Assembly (NCBI GenBank): GCA_025800215.1
Contig: JAOXSC010000195.1
Location: 1 to 64,000, forward strand
DNA length: 64,000 bases
Reading direction: 5' to 3'
Origin: Marinibacterium sp.
Lineage (GTDB): Bacteria > Pseudomonadota > Alphaproteobacteria > Rhodobacterales > Rhodobacteraceae
This document shows, piece by piece, positions 6,853-16,142 of the stretch (the stretch's first letter is position 1; every line of letters starts with the position of its first letter). The position numbers were made by a program, and so were the translations under genes. A model generated the notes under the pieces. It searched no databases and was not told the origin of the DNA. It saw nothing but the letters and a program-made list of their open reading frames with translations.

Positions 6853-9678
6853 ATGAAACATCTGCGCAAACTGATAGAGACCCCGTCCGAGGCGGGATGC
6901 CTTAACATCTCGATCGGGCTTGGCGAGGACGACGATGCGACGGTCGTGATCCCCCCGATCAACCTGCATTGGAACTGGGACGACGCCCCGGCGGCCAGGC
7001 ACCCGTGGTCGCTGGGTTATGACCCCACCCATCCGGCCCGCGACGGACGCTCCGGCCCGCCCGAGGCCGACGTTCAGCCGGACGCGTCGGGTTCAACCCT
7101 CATGACCCCGCCCGCGCCGAATGAAAGCTGGGCCGCGCGCGGCACGGAACTGGACAAATTCAAGTATGGCTTCAGCGTGAACAAGGTCTATTCGGCGGGC
7201 GAATACCGCATGAGCGATGGGCAGGTCAGCTTTGACAACGTCCTGAGGCAGGGGGCGAAAAGCAACGAAAAAACCGGCTTTACCAAGATCGTGGGCAATG
7301 ATGGCGACAATGTCATCTATGGCATGGGGACGCTGTCCTATATCCGGCACGGAGACGTCAAGCACACCTATGACCACGATGACCTGATCTATGGCGGCGC
7401 TGGCAATGACGTGATCTACGGCTATGCGGGCAATGACGTTCTGTTTGGTGAAGACGGCGACGACAGCCTGTTTGGCGGGTCCGGGAACGACTATCTCAGC
7501 GGCGGCGACGGCAAGAACGTTCTGGTCGGCGGGTCGGGCAATGACACGCTGATTGCCGGGAACGAAGGCGACGTCCTGCATGGCGGTGACGGCAGCGACC
7601 ACATCTATGGTGGCGATGGCGATGACATCCTGTTCACCGGCCATATCGACGCGACCAGCGCGGATATCCTGATTGGCGGGGCCGGGTCGGACACCTTTGT
7701 CATCGGCGCCGTGCCCGAGCCGAAGGTGGGCGAGGTCGGCGGCGGCACGTCCGGCGTGCCCAGCAGTCTGCTTGCCAATCTCGCAGGCTTTGCCGTCGCG
7801 AAAATGATGCCGGGCAAGAAGCTCATGGAATACGCCGCAAAGACCATCATCGGCAGCCTGGTGGATATGTTCAAGACCGACAAGGCCGAGGTCGAAACAA
7901 TCGACCCGCCGTCCTTGTCCTTGGTTCAGATCATGGATTTCAACCCGTTGGAGGACAAGATCACCGTGCCCGTCAACGCCAGCGGATTGGTGGCCATCGA
8001 CATCCAACGCTCATCCGTTGCGGATGCCGCGTTCGATCTGGTCACCATCAACCCCGAGACCAACGCCATCACCGTCATCGCGACCTTTTACTGGGATGAG
8101 GCGTCGAACATCTTTCCCGGCGCAAAGACGATTTCCGACAGCAACACCGAAGCGTTCATCCAAAGGCTGCGTGAAACCGCGATCATCAGCGGCGCGGACG
8201 GGGTTCAGTATGGTATGGGCCAGCGGATTGACCTTGGGATCAGCGCCGAAGATCTGAGCGGGCTGGGAACCAGCAAATTCGTGTCCTTCGGCGCTTTTGG
8301 CGGCATTTCGATGGTGGGCCAGTCGGGCGAAGACCGGCAGTTGGGAACCAACCACAGTGATGTGCTTCAGGGCTACACGTCCGATCGTGACACCCATGGC
8401 GGGGACGAAGCCGAAATTCGCAACGATGGCAATGATGTGCTCTATGGGTTTGGCGGGGACGACATTCTTGCCGGGGGCGGTGGCTTTAACAAGCTCTATG
8501 GCGGTGAAGGCAACGACACGGCCTGGTACGGGGATAGCCTCAGCGGGATTTACGTCAACATGCGTGACACGCAGACCGACAGCCAGGGTGCCTATTTTTG
8601 GGCATGGCATGGCAACAGCGCCAAGCCGTTCGACCTGCATGACGAGGTGCGCAACACGGAAGGCTATGACCTGCTGTGGAGCGTCGAAAACATCTATGGC
8701 AGCGATCATGACGACGTCATCATTGGCGATGGGGCGGACAACATCTTCACCTCGGGTGCGGGCAATGACCTGCTGACCGGCGGTGGCGGCGCGGACACCT
8801 TTGTTCTGAACGGCGGCGAGAACGTGATCACCGACTTCAATTCGAACGAGGGCGACCGGATCGAGATTGACCTCGGGGCCTATGGCATGTCCGGCTGGCA
8901 CGACCTGGATCACCGCATCGAAGACGGGCAGATCGTGCTGTTCAATGCCCTGACGGGCGACATCATTGTGCGCTATGCCGACGACGGCACCGGGTTTGAC
9001 CGCTCTTATATCGACCTGCGCAGCCTGGTCGGCAATGACGATGACGGCTATCAGATCGTGTATGAACCCGCCTATGGGTCCAACACGCTGGACTGGTTCG
9101 AAAAATACGGCACCCGGATCGAGGTCGCATCAGGTGACACGGCCCATGGAACCGACAGCTGGGATTACATGATCGGCGGCGACGGGGCTGGAACGACCAA
9201 CCTCTATGGGGGCGGCGGCGATGACTATCTTGTCGGCGGCGGCGATGGCGCGATCATGCTGGATGGCGGCGCAGGGGACGATGTGCTCGTGATCCGCAAG
9301 GGTGCCCTTTATTCCAGCATCTATGGCGGCGAAGGCGATGACGTTCTGATCCTGCACGCGGATCAGAAAAACGAAGCCGGGTTTGCCTATCTGCATGGGG
9401 GCGAGGGCAGCGATACCTTTGTCTTTACCGGTCCCGGCAGCAAAAGCGGCGGTCAGGCCATTCGCGATTTCGAAGCCGAGGATTCCATTCTGGTCGATCT
9501 GGCCGGGTTCGGGATCTCATCGCTGGATCAGCTGCGGACCGAATGGAGCGCGAACACACATTGGATCACGGCCAATGGCCACAAGGTCATCGCCGTTCAG
9601 GGCGTGGATGAAACCTATGATGTCATGCAGAACATCACCGCCCTGACCGCCCAGCAATCGGAAGATTGGGGTCTTTGA
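6853..9678 (+). CDS. RTX calcium-binding protein, type I secretion substrate
   Basis: A 941-aa protein with no signal peptide and several clusters of glycine/aspartate nonapeptides (GGxGNDxLx type) that fold into Ca2+-binding beta rolls. The clusters lie at about residues 175-262, 526-560, 617-655 and 780-860, separated by non-repetitive beta-rich segments. The N-terminus carries EDDDATVVIPPI (25-36), which echoes the DD...IPPI motifs of the small protein encoded just upstream. There is no HExxH zinc site, so it is not a serralysin, and no lipase or adhesin domain is evident. A strong SD (GGAGG) precedes the ATG. It very probably leaves the cell through the exporter at 2749-5875. Its effector function is unknown. 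Confidence 0.88.
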   Translation: MKHLRKLIETPSEAGCLNISIGLGEDDDATVVIPPINLHWNWDDAPAARHPWSLGYDPTHPARDGRSGPPEADVQPDASGSTLMTPPAPNESWAARGTELDKFKYGFSVNKVYSAGEYRMSDGQVSFDNVLRQGAKSNEKTGFTKIVGNDGDNVIYGMGTLSYIRHGDVKHTYDHDDLIYGGAGNDVIYGYAGNDVLFGEDGDDSLFGGSGNDYLSGGDGKNVLVGGSGNDTLIAGNEGDVLHGGDGSDHIYGGDGDDILFTGHIDATSADILIGGAGSDTFVIGAVPEPKVGEVGGGTSGVPSSLLANLAGFAVAKMMPGKKLMEYAAKTIIGSLVDMFKTDKAEVETIDPPSLSLVQIMDFNPLEDKITVPVNASGLVAIDIQRSSVADAAFDLVTINPETNAITVIATFYWDEASNIFPGAKTISDSNTEAFIQRLRETAIISGADGVQYGMGQRIDLGISAEDLSGLGTSKFVSFGAFGGISMVGQSGEDRQLGTNHSDVLQGYTSDRDTHGGDEAEIRNDGNDVLYGFGGDDILAGGGGFNKLYGGEGNDTAWYGDSLSGIYVNMRDTQTDSQGAYFWAWHGNSAKPFDLHDEVRNTEGYDLLWSVENIYGSDHDDVIIGDGADNIFTSGAGNDLLTGGGGADTFVLNGGENVITDFNSNEGDRIEIDLGAYGMSGWHDLDHRIEDGQIVLFNALTGDIIVRYADDGTGFDRSYIDLRSLVGNDDDGYQIVYEPAYGSNTLDWFEKYGTRIEVASGDTAHGTDSWDYMIGGDGAGTTNLYGGGGDDYLVGGGDGAIMLDGGAGDDVLVIRKGALYSSIYGGEGDDVLILHADQKNEAGFAYLHGGEGSDTFVFTGPGSKSGGQAIRDFEAEDSILVDLAGFGISSLDQLRTEWSANTHWITANGHKVIAVQGVDETYDVMQNITALTAQQSEDWGL

Positions 9679-9794
9679 TCCCGGATCCCGCCAGCAACGC
9701 CTCAGCCGGTGTCAGATCGGCTGGGGCAGAGTGCATGTTGACCTGCCCCGCCCCTGGAGGGGGCCAAGTCGGCAGTGACGCATGCGGCGGCCTG

Positions 9795-11108
9795 CTATTG
9801 ACGCAACCGCGAAAACCGCCACGCGTTCATCAGCGCAAACCCGACCATGCTGACAAAGATCACCGAAAACAGCGGGGTGACCGTGCTCAGCCCGTCGCGC
9901 ATCAGATAGCCCGCGCCCACAACGATCCCAAGGCGCAGGGTGCCCGCCAGGATCGGCCAGATCACCTGGCCTGCGCCTTGAAACGCGAAGTAGAGGCACA
10001 AGCCAAAGCCCAGGAATGCATAGCCCGGCCCGGCCCAGGCAAAATAGCTGGCCGCCACGGCGCGCACCTGCAGGTCATCGGTGAAGATGCCAGTCCACAG
10101 ATCGGGAAACAGCGCCACGGTGACGCCCGCGCAGCCCAGCACCGCGCCCCCCAAAAGGCCCCCGGTCCAGCCCACCACGCGGGCCCGCGCATGCTGTCCC
10201 GCGCCCACCGCGATGCCCGCCATGGGCAGCGCGCCGGTGCCGATGGAAAAGGCGATGGGGATCAGCAGGAATTCCAGCCGCGCTCCGATGCCATAACCTG
10301 CAATCGTCGCCGCCCCAAAGGGCGCGACATAGGCGGTCAGCACCATGGCCGTCATGGTCGATTGCAGCGGCGACAGGCACGCAAGCCCGCCGGTGCGCAG
10401 CAATTCGCGAAACAGCGACCCGTCCAGCAGCCGCGGATCCAGCCGCAGCCCGGCCGAGGCATTGCGCCCCAGCAAAAGCACCAGCGCAAGGGCTGCCCCC
10501 AGCCAGAAGGCCAGCACCTGCCCAAGCGCGATGCCGGTGATGCCCATGCCAAGGACAAAGCCGAACCCGTATGAGCTTGCCGATTGCAGCAGCGCCATGG
10601 CGATCAGCAGGCGGGCGGGCCAGACCATGTCTCCGGTGCCGCGCAGAACTGAAATCAGCGCGTTCATGATCCAGATCGCCGGGATCGCAAAAAGCACGGT
10701 CGACAGATAGGCCTGCGCGTGCCCAAGCACCGCCCCCGACGCCCCCAGCGTCTGCAGCACCGCCCCGCCATGGGCCCAGAGCAGGCCCGTGATCCCCAGC
10801 CCGACCAGCACGCCCAGGATCAGCGCATGCAGCCCCATGGCGCGGATGCGGTCGTGATTGCGCGCGCCGATGGCCCGCGACATGGCCGAGGCGACGGACC
10901 CGCCCAGCGATCCCCCCGCCATCATGTGCTGCAGCATGATCAGCGGAAACACCACTGCATGCCCGGCGAGCTGTTCGATGCCCAGACGGCCGAAATAATA
11001 GGTTTCAACCACCGCCGCGCCAGTGGTGAAGAGCATGGCCAGCAGGTTCGGCCCCGCCAGCCGCAGCATCTGCGGCAGGACAGGGGCGCTCAGCATCATG
11101 TTGTGCAT
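9795..11108 (-). CDS. MATE-family efflux transporter
   Basis: A 437-aa, very hydrophobic protein with about twelve transmembrane helices and the two-fold repeated layout of MATE Na+/H+-drug antiporters. The N-terminal LRLAGPNLLAMLFTTGAAVVETYYFGRLG and the later GAMSRAIGARN-like stretch are typical of MatE domains. It would export cationic drugs or metabolites. The ATG at 11108 has AGGAG six bases upstream; a second in-frame ATG lies three codons in. The Old Yellow Enzyme gene upstream on the same strand ends 27 bp earlier, so the two may be co-transcribed and serve detoxification together. Substrate unknown. Confidence 0.9.
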   Translation of the reverse strand: MHNMMLSAPVLPQMLRLAGPNLLAMLFTTGAAVVETYYFGRLGIEQLAGHAVVFPLIMLQHMMAGGSLGGSVASAMSRAIGARNHDRIRAMGLHALILGVLVGLGITGLLWAHGGAVLQTLGASGAVLGHAQAYLSTVLFAIPAIWIMNALISVLRGTGDMVWPARLLIAMALLQSASSYGFGFVLGMGITGIALGQVLAFWLGAALALVLLLGRNASAGLRLDPRLLDGSLFRELLRTGGLACLSPLQSTMTAMVLTAYVAPFGAATIAGYGIGARLEFLLIPIAFSIGTGALPMAGIAVGAGQHARARVVGWTGGLLGGAVLGCAGVTVALFPDLWTGIFTDDLQVRAVAASYFAWAGPGYAFLGFGLCLYFAFQGAGQVIWPILAGTLRLGIVVGAGYLMRDGLSTVTPLFSVIFVSMVGFALMNAWRFSRLRQ

Positions 11109-11135
11109 TGGGCGCTCCTGTCCCGGTGATGTGGC

Positions 11136-12263
11136 TCAGACGAGCTTGAGCAGATCGGCGGCGTCATAGCCGCCCAGTTCATCCTGGGCGCCGCGCGCGA
11201 CCTTGGAAGCCCAGGCCGGATCGGTGATCAGCGCGCGGCCGACGGCGATGAGGTCGAATTCGTCGGCCTCCATCCGGCGCACCAGCTCGTCCAGGTCGGC
11301 GGTGGCCGAGCCCTGGCCGCGGAACGCGCCAAAGAAATCGCCTTCGAGCCCGACCGAGCCCACGCTGATCGTGGTCTTGCCGGTGACCTTCTTGACCCAG
11401 CCGGCAAAGTTCAGGCCGCTGTCGCCGTCAAGTTCGGGGAATTCGGGTTCCCAGAACCGGCGCTGCGAGGCGTGGAACACGTCGACGCCCGCTTCGGCCA
11501 GCGGCACGAGCCAGGCTTCGAGCTCGGCCGGGGTGGGGGCGAGGCGGACATGGTAGTCCTGTTGCTTCCACTGGCTGATGCGCAGGATGATGGGGAAATC
11601 GGGGCCGACGGCGGCGCGGGCGGCCTTGATCAGCTCGACCGCAAAGCGCGCGCGGTCGGGCAGGGTCGGCCCGCCCCAGGCGTCGTCGCGCTGGTTGGTG
11701 CCGGTCCAGAAGAATTCATCAATCAGATAGCCATGGGCGCCGTGGAATTCGGCGACGTCAAAGCCCAGCGTCTTTGCGTCCAGCGCGGCCTGCGCAAAGG
11801 CAGCGATGGTGTCGGCAATGTCGGCATCGGTCATGGCCGTGCCATTGGGGGTTTCGGGGTCGAGCATGCCCGACGGGCTTTCCGAGACCGCGTCCTGGGT
11901 CCAGCCGCTCATGCTTTTGGTGGCGCCGGTGTGCCACAGCTGCGGGCCCATCTTGCCGCCCGCGCCATGCACCGCGTCGATCACGCCTTTCCAGCCCGCC
12001 AGAGCCGCATCGCCGTGAAAGAAGGGGATGTTCTGTTCGTTGCGCGATGCGGGGCGGTTGATCACGGTGCCTTCGGAGATGATCAGGCCCACATCATGTT
12101 CGGCGCGGCGGCGGTAGTAGTCGGCATTGGCCTGACCGGGCACGCCATCGGGGGCCATGTTGCGCGTCATCGGCGCCATCACGATGCGGTTTTTCAGCTC
12201 GAGCGCGCCAACCTTGAGCGGTTGGAACAGCACATCTGTTTGTGTGGTCGTGGTTTTCAGCAT
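11136..12263 (-). CDS. Old Yellow Enzyme-family NADH:flavin oxidoreductase
   Basis: A 375-aa FMN-dependent TIM-barrel enzyme of the alkene reductase/OYE group, which reduces activated C=C bonds or nitro groups of electrophiles. Visible marks are LFQPLKVGALELKNRIVMAP at the N-terminus, HGAHGYLIDEF in the middle (substrate/FMN side) and the C-terminal phosphate-binding DLIAVGRALITDPAW. The start at 12263 is supported by GGGAGA and by alignment of the N-terminus to the family; longer frames run into the glpR gene. A CTAAACC element, also found in a dyad before the HxlR gene at 25390, lies at 12305-12311, 42 bp upstream. It is probably paired with the MATE pump downstream. Confidence 0.9.
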   Translation of the reverse strand: MLKTTTTQTDVLFQPLKVGALELKNRIVMAPMTRNMAPDGVPGQANADYYRRRAEHDVGLIISEGTVINRPASRNEQNIPFFHGDAALAGWKGVIDAVHGAGGKMGPQLWHTGATKSMSGWTQDAVSESPSGMLDPETPNGTAMTDADIADTIAAFAQAALDAKTLGFDVAEFHGAHGYLIDEFFWTGTNQRDDAWGGPTLPDRARFAVELIKAARAAVGPDFPIILRISQWKQQDYHVRLAPTPAELEAWLVPLAEAGVDVFHASQRRFWEPEFPELDGDSGLNFAGWVKKVTGKTTISVGSVGLEGDFFGAFRGQGSATADLDELVRRMEADEFDLIAVGRALITDPAWASKVARGAQDELGGYDAADLLKLV

Positions 12264-12357
12264 CGTGTGTCTCCCGGTGTGTCGTTCTGGGAGAGGTATA
12301 AAATCTAAACCGTATTGCAATCCAACCTGACGTAAGGTCGTGCTGGCCGCGCCGATG

Positions 12358-12379
12358 GGCGGCGGGCTGAAGCCCGCCC
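12358..12379. repeat. Intergenic palindrome between the OYE gene and glpR
   Basis: GGCGGGCT (12361-12368) pairs with AGCCCGCC (12371-12378) around a 2-nt loop, abutting the glpR stop codon. It may act as the glpR terminator or be a short dispersed palindromic element. One copy cannot distinguish these. Confidence 0.5.
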
Positions 12380-13191
12380 TACCTTTGAGCATCCTGTTGT
12401 GCGGGCTCGGGGCGGGGCGCCATGCCCGAGGGTGCGGCGACCACCACGCGCGTGCCTGCATCGGCACAGAACCCTGCGCAGCGGGCAGGCAGGGGGCCGT
12501 TGGTAAAGACCGTGTCAATATCGGCCAGCGACGCGATGCGTGCGGGGGCCTTGCGGTCGAATTTCGACAGGTCCGCGGCCAGAAACACCTTGTCGCTACG
12601 GCGCACGATTGTCTTGGACACACCGACTTCGCGAATGTCGAAGTCGAGGATGTCGCCATCTTCGTGCAGGGCCGAACAGCCGATCACGGCATAGTCGAAG
12701 CGGAACTGCGAGATCGTGTCCTGGGTCAGCACACCGATCAGCCCGCCGTCGCTGCGGCGCAGATTGCCGCCGGTGACCACGGTTTCGATCTCGTCGTGAT
12801 CGGCCAGGATCATGGCGATGTTGATGTTGTTGGTCACCACCAGAAGGCCGCTATGGCCCGAAAGCTCGGCGGCGATGGCTTCGGTCGTGGTGCCGATGTT
12901 GAGAAAGAGGGAACAGTCATTGGGGATGTGGCGGACGCATTCGCGGGCGATGTCGACCTTGGCCGCAAGGTTCAGTTCGCGCCGTTCGCCATAGCCGATA
13001 TTGGTCGTGTTGGACGGCAGGATGGCCCCGCCATGCACCCGTTCCAGCTGGCCTGCTTCGGCCAGTTCGGTCAGGTCGCGCCGGATCGTCTGGGGCGTGA
13101 CCTGAAAATGGTCGACCAGCTGGTCGACGGTGACCTTGCCTTCGCGCCGGGCGATCTCGATGATCTGGGGTTTTCGCAATGTCTGCACCAT
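12379..13191 (-). CDS. glpR: DeoR-family repressor, glycerol-3-phosphate type
   Basis: A 270-aa DeoR/GlpR-family regulator. The N-terminal winged helix (residues 3-57) contains the family pattern RKPQIIEIARREGKVTVDQL, then the recognition segment VTPQTIRRDL. The C-terminal sugar-phosphate sensor domain has the NIGTTTEAIA and VTNNINIA motifs. It is divergent from glpD, with 249 bp between starts, and the adjacent operon encodes glycerol uptake and oxidation. It is therefore assigned as the repressor responding to glycerol-3-phosphate. The last about 15 residues (PRPEPAQQDAQR) look non-conserved. No strong SD is seen before the ATG. Confidence 0.88.
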   Translation of the reverse strand: MVQTLRKPQIIEIARREGKVTVDQLVDHFQVTPQTIRRDLTELAEAGQLERVHGGAILPSNTTNIGYGERRELNLAAKVDIARECVRHIPNDCSLFLNIGTTTEAIAAELSGHSGLLVVTNNINIAMILADHDEIETVVTGGNLRRSDGGLIGVLTQDTISQFRFDYAVIGCSALHEDGDILDFDIREVGVSKTIVRRSDKVFLAADLSKFDRKAPARIASLADIDTVFTNGPLPARCAGFCADAGTRVVVAAPSGMAPRPEPAQQDAQR

Positions 13192-13359
13192 CGGGCTTGC
13201 TCGTGGTCTGGCGGATGTTTCGTGACCACGCTAGGGCCAAACGCGCAGCAATCGCAAACATTTTGCTTCGCAGATGGTTGGTTTTGAACATCGCGCGGCG
13301 GCGCGGGCCAGGGAAATCCCGTTCCTGAACAAATGCTTGCCGCAATGTGAATGCAAATC

Positions 13360-13375
13360 GAACATTTTTGTGTTC
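13360..13375 (+). promoter_or_regulatory. Inverted repeat in the glpR-glpD divergent region
   Basis: GAACA-TTTTTG-TGTTC is a perfect 5-bp inverted repeat 65 bp upstream of glpD. It is a candidate GlpR operator by position. The half-site orientation differs from the enterobacterial GlpR consensus, so this is tentative. Confidence 0.35.
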
Positions 13376-13440
13376 TCTTTGCTTTCGAAATTTGCCAGAA
13401 CTTGAGGCGCGGCGAAGATTCGTCGCGCTGGAGGGGCGTC

Positions 13441-15036
13441 ATGGCACAGGTTTTCGATCTTCTGGTGATCGGCGGCGGCATCAACGGCTGCGGGATCGCG
13501 CGCGATGCGGCCGGGCGCGGTCTGCAGGTGTGCCTGCTTGAGATGAACGACATCGGCTCGGCAACCTCGGCGGCGTCGACCAAGCTGTTTCATGGCGGGC
13601 TGCGCTATCTGGAATATTTCGAATTCCGCCTGGTGCGCGAAGCGCTGATCGAACGCGAAACCCTGCTCAGTGCCATGCCGCATATTTCCTGGCCCATGCG
13701 CTTTGTGCTGCCGCATCACCACAGCATGCGTTTTGACAGCTCTACCCCGACCTCGCGCCTGCTGAGCGTGCTGTTGCCCTGGATGAAGGGCCGCCGCCCC
13801 GCCTGGCTGATCCGGCTGGGCCTGTTCATGTATGACCATCTGGGCGGTCGCAAAATCCTGCCCGGCACCACCCGCGTGGACCTGCGCCAATCTCCCGAAG
13901 GGCAGGGGCTGAAGCCGCATTTTGAAAAGGCCTTTGAATATTCCGATTGCTGGGTCGAGGATTCGCGCCTGGTGGTGCTGAACGCCCGCGACGCCGAAGC
14001 GCGCGGTGCGCAGATCCATCCGCGGACCAAATGCGTGTCGGCGGATGTGGTGGACGGGATCTGGCATGTCACAGCACAGGACATGCAGACCGGCGAGATT
14101 GTGCAGCATCGCGCCCGGATGGTCGTCAATGCGGCAGGCCCTTGGGTCGGTGACGTGCTGCGTGGCACGATCAAGAGCAATTCCAGCGCCGGGGTGCGGC
14201 TGGTGCGCGGCAGCCACATCGTGACCCGCCGCCTGTTTGATCACGACAAGTGCTATTTCTTCCAGGGCACCGATGGGCGGATCATCTTTGCCATCCCCTA
14301 TGAGACCGATTTCACCCTGATCGGCACCACCGATCAGGATCACGACAATCCCGAAACCGCGCCCGAATGCACGCCCGAAGAACGCGATTATCTGATCGGG
14401 TTCATCAACCAGTATCTGGCCCGGCCGATCGCGGCCGACGATGTGGTGTGGACCTATTCCGGCGTGCGCCCGCTTTATGATGACGGGGCCGACAGCGCGT
14501 CTGCGGCGACGCGCGATTATGTGCTGCGGCGCGACAGCAGCCGGGGCGCGCCCGCGCTGAATGTCTTTGGCGGCAAGATCACCACCTATCGCTGTCTGGC
14601 CGAAAGCGCGCTTGACGAAATCGCCCAGGAGCTGCCCGTGGACAAGGGGCCGTGGACGGCCGGGGTGGCGCTGCCGGGCGGAGATTTCCCGGTCGACGGG
14701 GTCGACGATCTTGTGGCCGCGCTGCGCCGCGATCACGGGTTTCTGGACGACCGCTGGGCGCGGAGGCTGGTGCGGGCCTATGGCACCGACGCGGCGCGCG
14801 TTCTGGCCGGGGCGACCGCGCCCGAGGATCTGGGCGAGGCGTTTGGGGCGACGTTGACCGAGCGCGAAGTCAACTGGCTGATTGAAAACGAATATGTCCG
14901 CGATGTCGATGACATCCTGTGGCGCCGCAGCAAGCTGGGGCTGCGGCTGACGGCGGCGCAGGTGGTACAGCTGCGCGACTGGCTGGACAGGCGTCTGGGG
15001 CTGGATCAGCCCCGCACTGCGGAATTGGGGAGATAG
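13441..15036 (+). CDS. glpD: FAD-dependent glycerol-3-phosphate dehydrogenase
   Basis: A 531-aa membrane-associated flavoenzyme oxidising sn-glycerol-3-phosphate to dihydroxyacetone phosphate and feeding electrons to quinone. The N-terminus holds the FAD dinucleotide motif VIGGGINGCGIARDAAGRG, followed by the family block TSAASTKLFHGGLRYLEY. The C-terminal GlpD helical domain is present. The start at 13441 is preceded by GGAGG seven bases upstream; the frame is open further upstream but there it lies in the promoter region. It is the first gene of the glp operon; the next start follows its stop by 3 bp. No glpK is visible in the window. Confidence 0.95.
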   Translation: MAQVFDLLVIGGGINGCGIARDAAGRGLQVCLLEMNDIGSATSAASTKLFHGGLRYLEYFEFRLVREALIERETLLSAMPHISWPMRFVLPHHHSMRFDSSTPTSRLLSVLLPWMKGRRPAWLIRLGLFMYDHLGGRKILPGTTRVDLRQSPEGQGLKPHFEKAFEYSDCWVEDSRLVVLNARDAEARGAQIHPRTKCVSADVVDGIWHVTAQDMQTGEIVQHRARMVVNAAGPWVGDVLRGTIKSNSSAGVRLVRGSHIVTRRLFDHDKCYFFQGTDGRIIFAIPYETDFTLIGTTDQDHDNPETAPECTPEERDYLIGFINQYLARPIAADDVVWTYSGVRPLYDDGADSASAATRDYVLRRDSSRGAPALNVFGGKITTYRCLAESALDEIAQELPVDKGPWTAGVALPGGDFPVDGVDDLVAALRRDHGFLDDRWARRLVRAYGTDAARVLAGATAPEDLGEAFGATLTEREVNWLIENEYVRDVDDILWRRSKLGLRLTAAQVVQLRDWLDRRLGLDQPRTAELGR

Positions 15037-15039
15037 GGC

Positions 15040-16128
15040 ATGGCGCTTGAACTGAGAAACATATCCAAGGTCGTGAACGGGCAGACACATATCTATCCCA
15101 CCGATCTGACGCTGGAAAAGGGCACGATGAACGTGCTGCTGGGGCCGACGCTGTCGGGCAAGACATCGCTGATGCGGCTGATGGCGGGGCTGGACAAACC
15201 GGCCAGCGGGCAGATCCTGTGGCATGGCGAAGACGTCACCGGCATGCGGGTGCAGGACCGTCAGGTGGCGATGGTCTATCAGCAGTTCATCAACTACCCG
15301 TCGATGAGCGTTTACGACAATATCGCGTCCCCGCTGCGGCTGCAGGGCAAGGCGCGGGCCGAGATCGACCGCGCCGTGAAGGCCACCGCCGATCTGATGA
15401 AACTGACGCCGATGCTGGATCGCAAACCGCTTGAGCTGTCGGGCGGCCAGCAGCAGCGCTGTGCGCTGGCGCGGGCGCTGGTCAAGGGGGCGGGTCTGGT
15501 GCTGCTGGACGAACCGCTGGCCAATCTGGACTACAAGCTGCGCGAAGAGCTGCGCATCGAGATCCCCAAGATCTTTGAGGAATCCGGTGCAATCTTTGTC
15601 TATGCCACCACCGAGCCCGAAGAGGCGCTGTTGCTGGGGGGCAATACGGCGGCGCTCTGGGAAGGGCGGATCGCGCAGTTCGGCCCCACGCCCGAGGTCT
15701 ACCGCCAGCCGGTGGATGCGACCACGGCGCGGGTCTTCAGCGACCCGCCGATGAACTTCCTGAACGTGACCAAGCTGGGACAACGCATCATGTTTGGCGA
15801 TGGTCAGTCGGCGGCGGCCACCGGGCCGATGGCCGATCTGGCCGATGGCCGCTATATCGCGGGGTTCCGCCCCAACCATGTCGAGATCCGCGCCCAGTCG
15901 CCGCAGGCGATGGAATTCGAAACCCGTCTGGTGGTGACCGAACTGACGGGGTCCGAGACCTTTGTGCATCTCGATCATCACGGCGAAAAATGGGTGGGGC
16001 TTGTGCACGGGGTGCATGATCTGGATCTGGGGGCGGCGCTGCGCGTCTATATCGACCCCAGCCATGTCTACATCTTTGGTGAAAACGGCGATCTGGTCGC
16101 GCCCGCTTCCTATGCGCTGGCCGCCTGA
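15040..16128 (+). CDS. glpS: Glycerol ABC importer ATPase, H-loop variant
   Basis: A 362-aa MalK-like ATPase with the extended C-terminal OB/TOBE domain. Walker A is GPTLSGKTS (35-43), the Q-loop QQF is present, the signature LSGGQQQR (from 133) is canonical, and Walker B ends LLDEP. The switch region reads YATTEPEEA: the H-loop histidine is replaced by Thr191. The neighbouring ATPase shows the reverse defect, so the two probably form a heterodimer with one working site. Gene order after glpD matches the rhizobial glpSTPQUV glycerol importer. The start is preceded by GGGGAG. Confidence 0.88.
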   Translation: MALELRNISKVVNGQTHIYPTDLTLEKGTMNVLLGPTLSGKTSLMRLMAGLDKPASGQILWHGEDVTGMRVQDRQVAMVYQQFINYPSMSVYDNIASPLRLQGKARAEIDRAVKATADLMKLTPMLDRKPLELSGGQQQRCALARALVKGAGLVLLDEPLANLDYKLREELRIEIPKIFEESGAIFVYATTEPEEALLLGGNTAALWEGRIAQFGPTPEVYRQPVDATTARVFSDPPMNFLNVTKLGQRIMFGDGQSAAATGPMADLADGRYIAGFRPNHVEIRAQSPQAMEFETRLVVTELTGSETFVHLDHHGEKWVGLVHGVHDLDLGAALRVYIDPSHVYIFGENGDLVAPASYALAA

Positions 16129-16142
16129 GGAGAGACCCGGAC

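Noticed and set aside
6853..9678. 941-aa RTX protein as a serralysin metalloprotease
   Set aside because: No HExxH zinc motif or Met-turn is present, despite a PrtD-type exporter nearby.
9679..9794. GC-rich short hairpin after the 941-aa RTX gene as a terminator
   Set aside because: GCCCC-TGGA-GGGGC has no T-run on either strand, so it is too weak to call.
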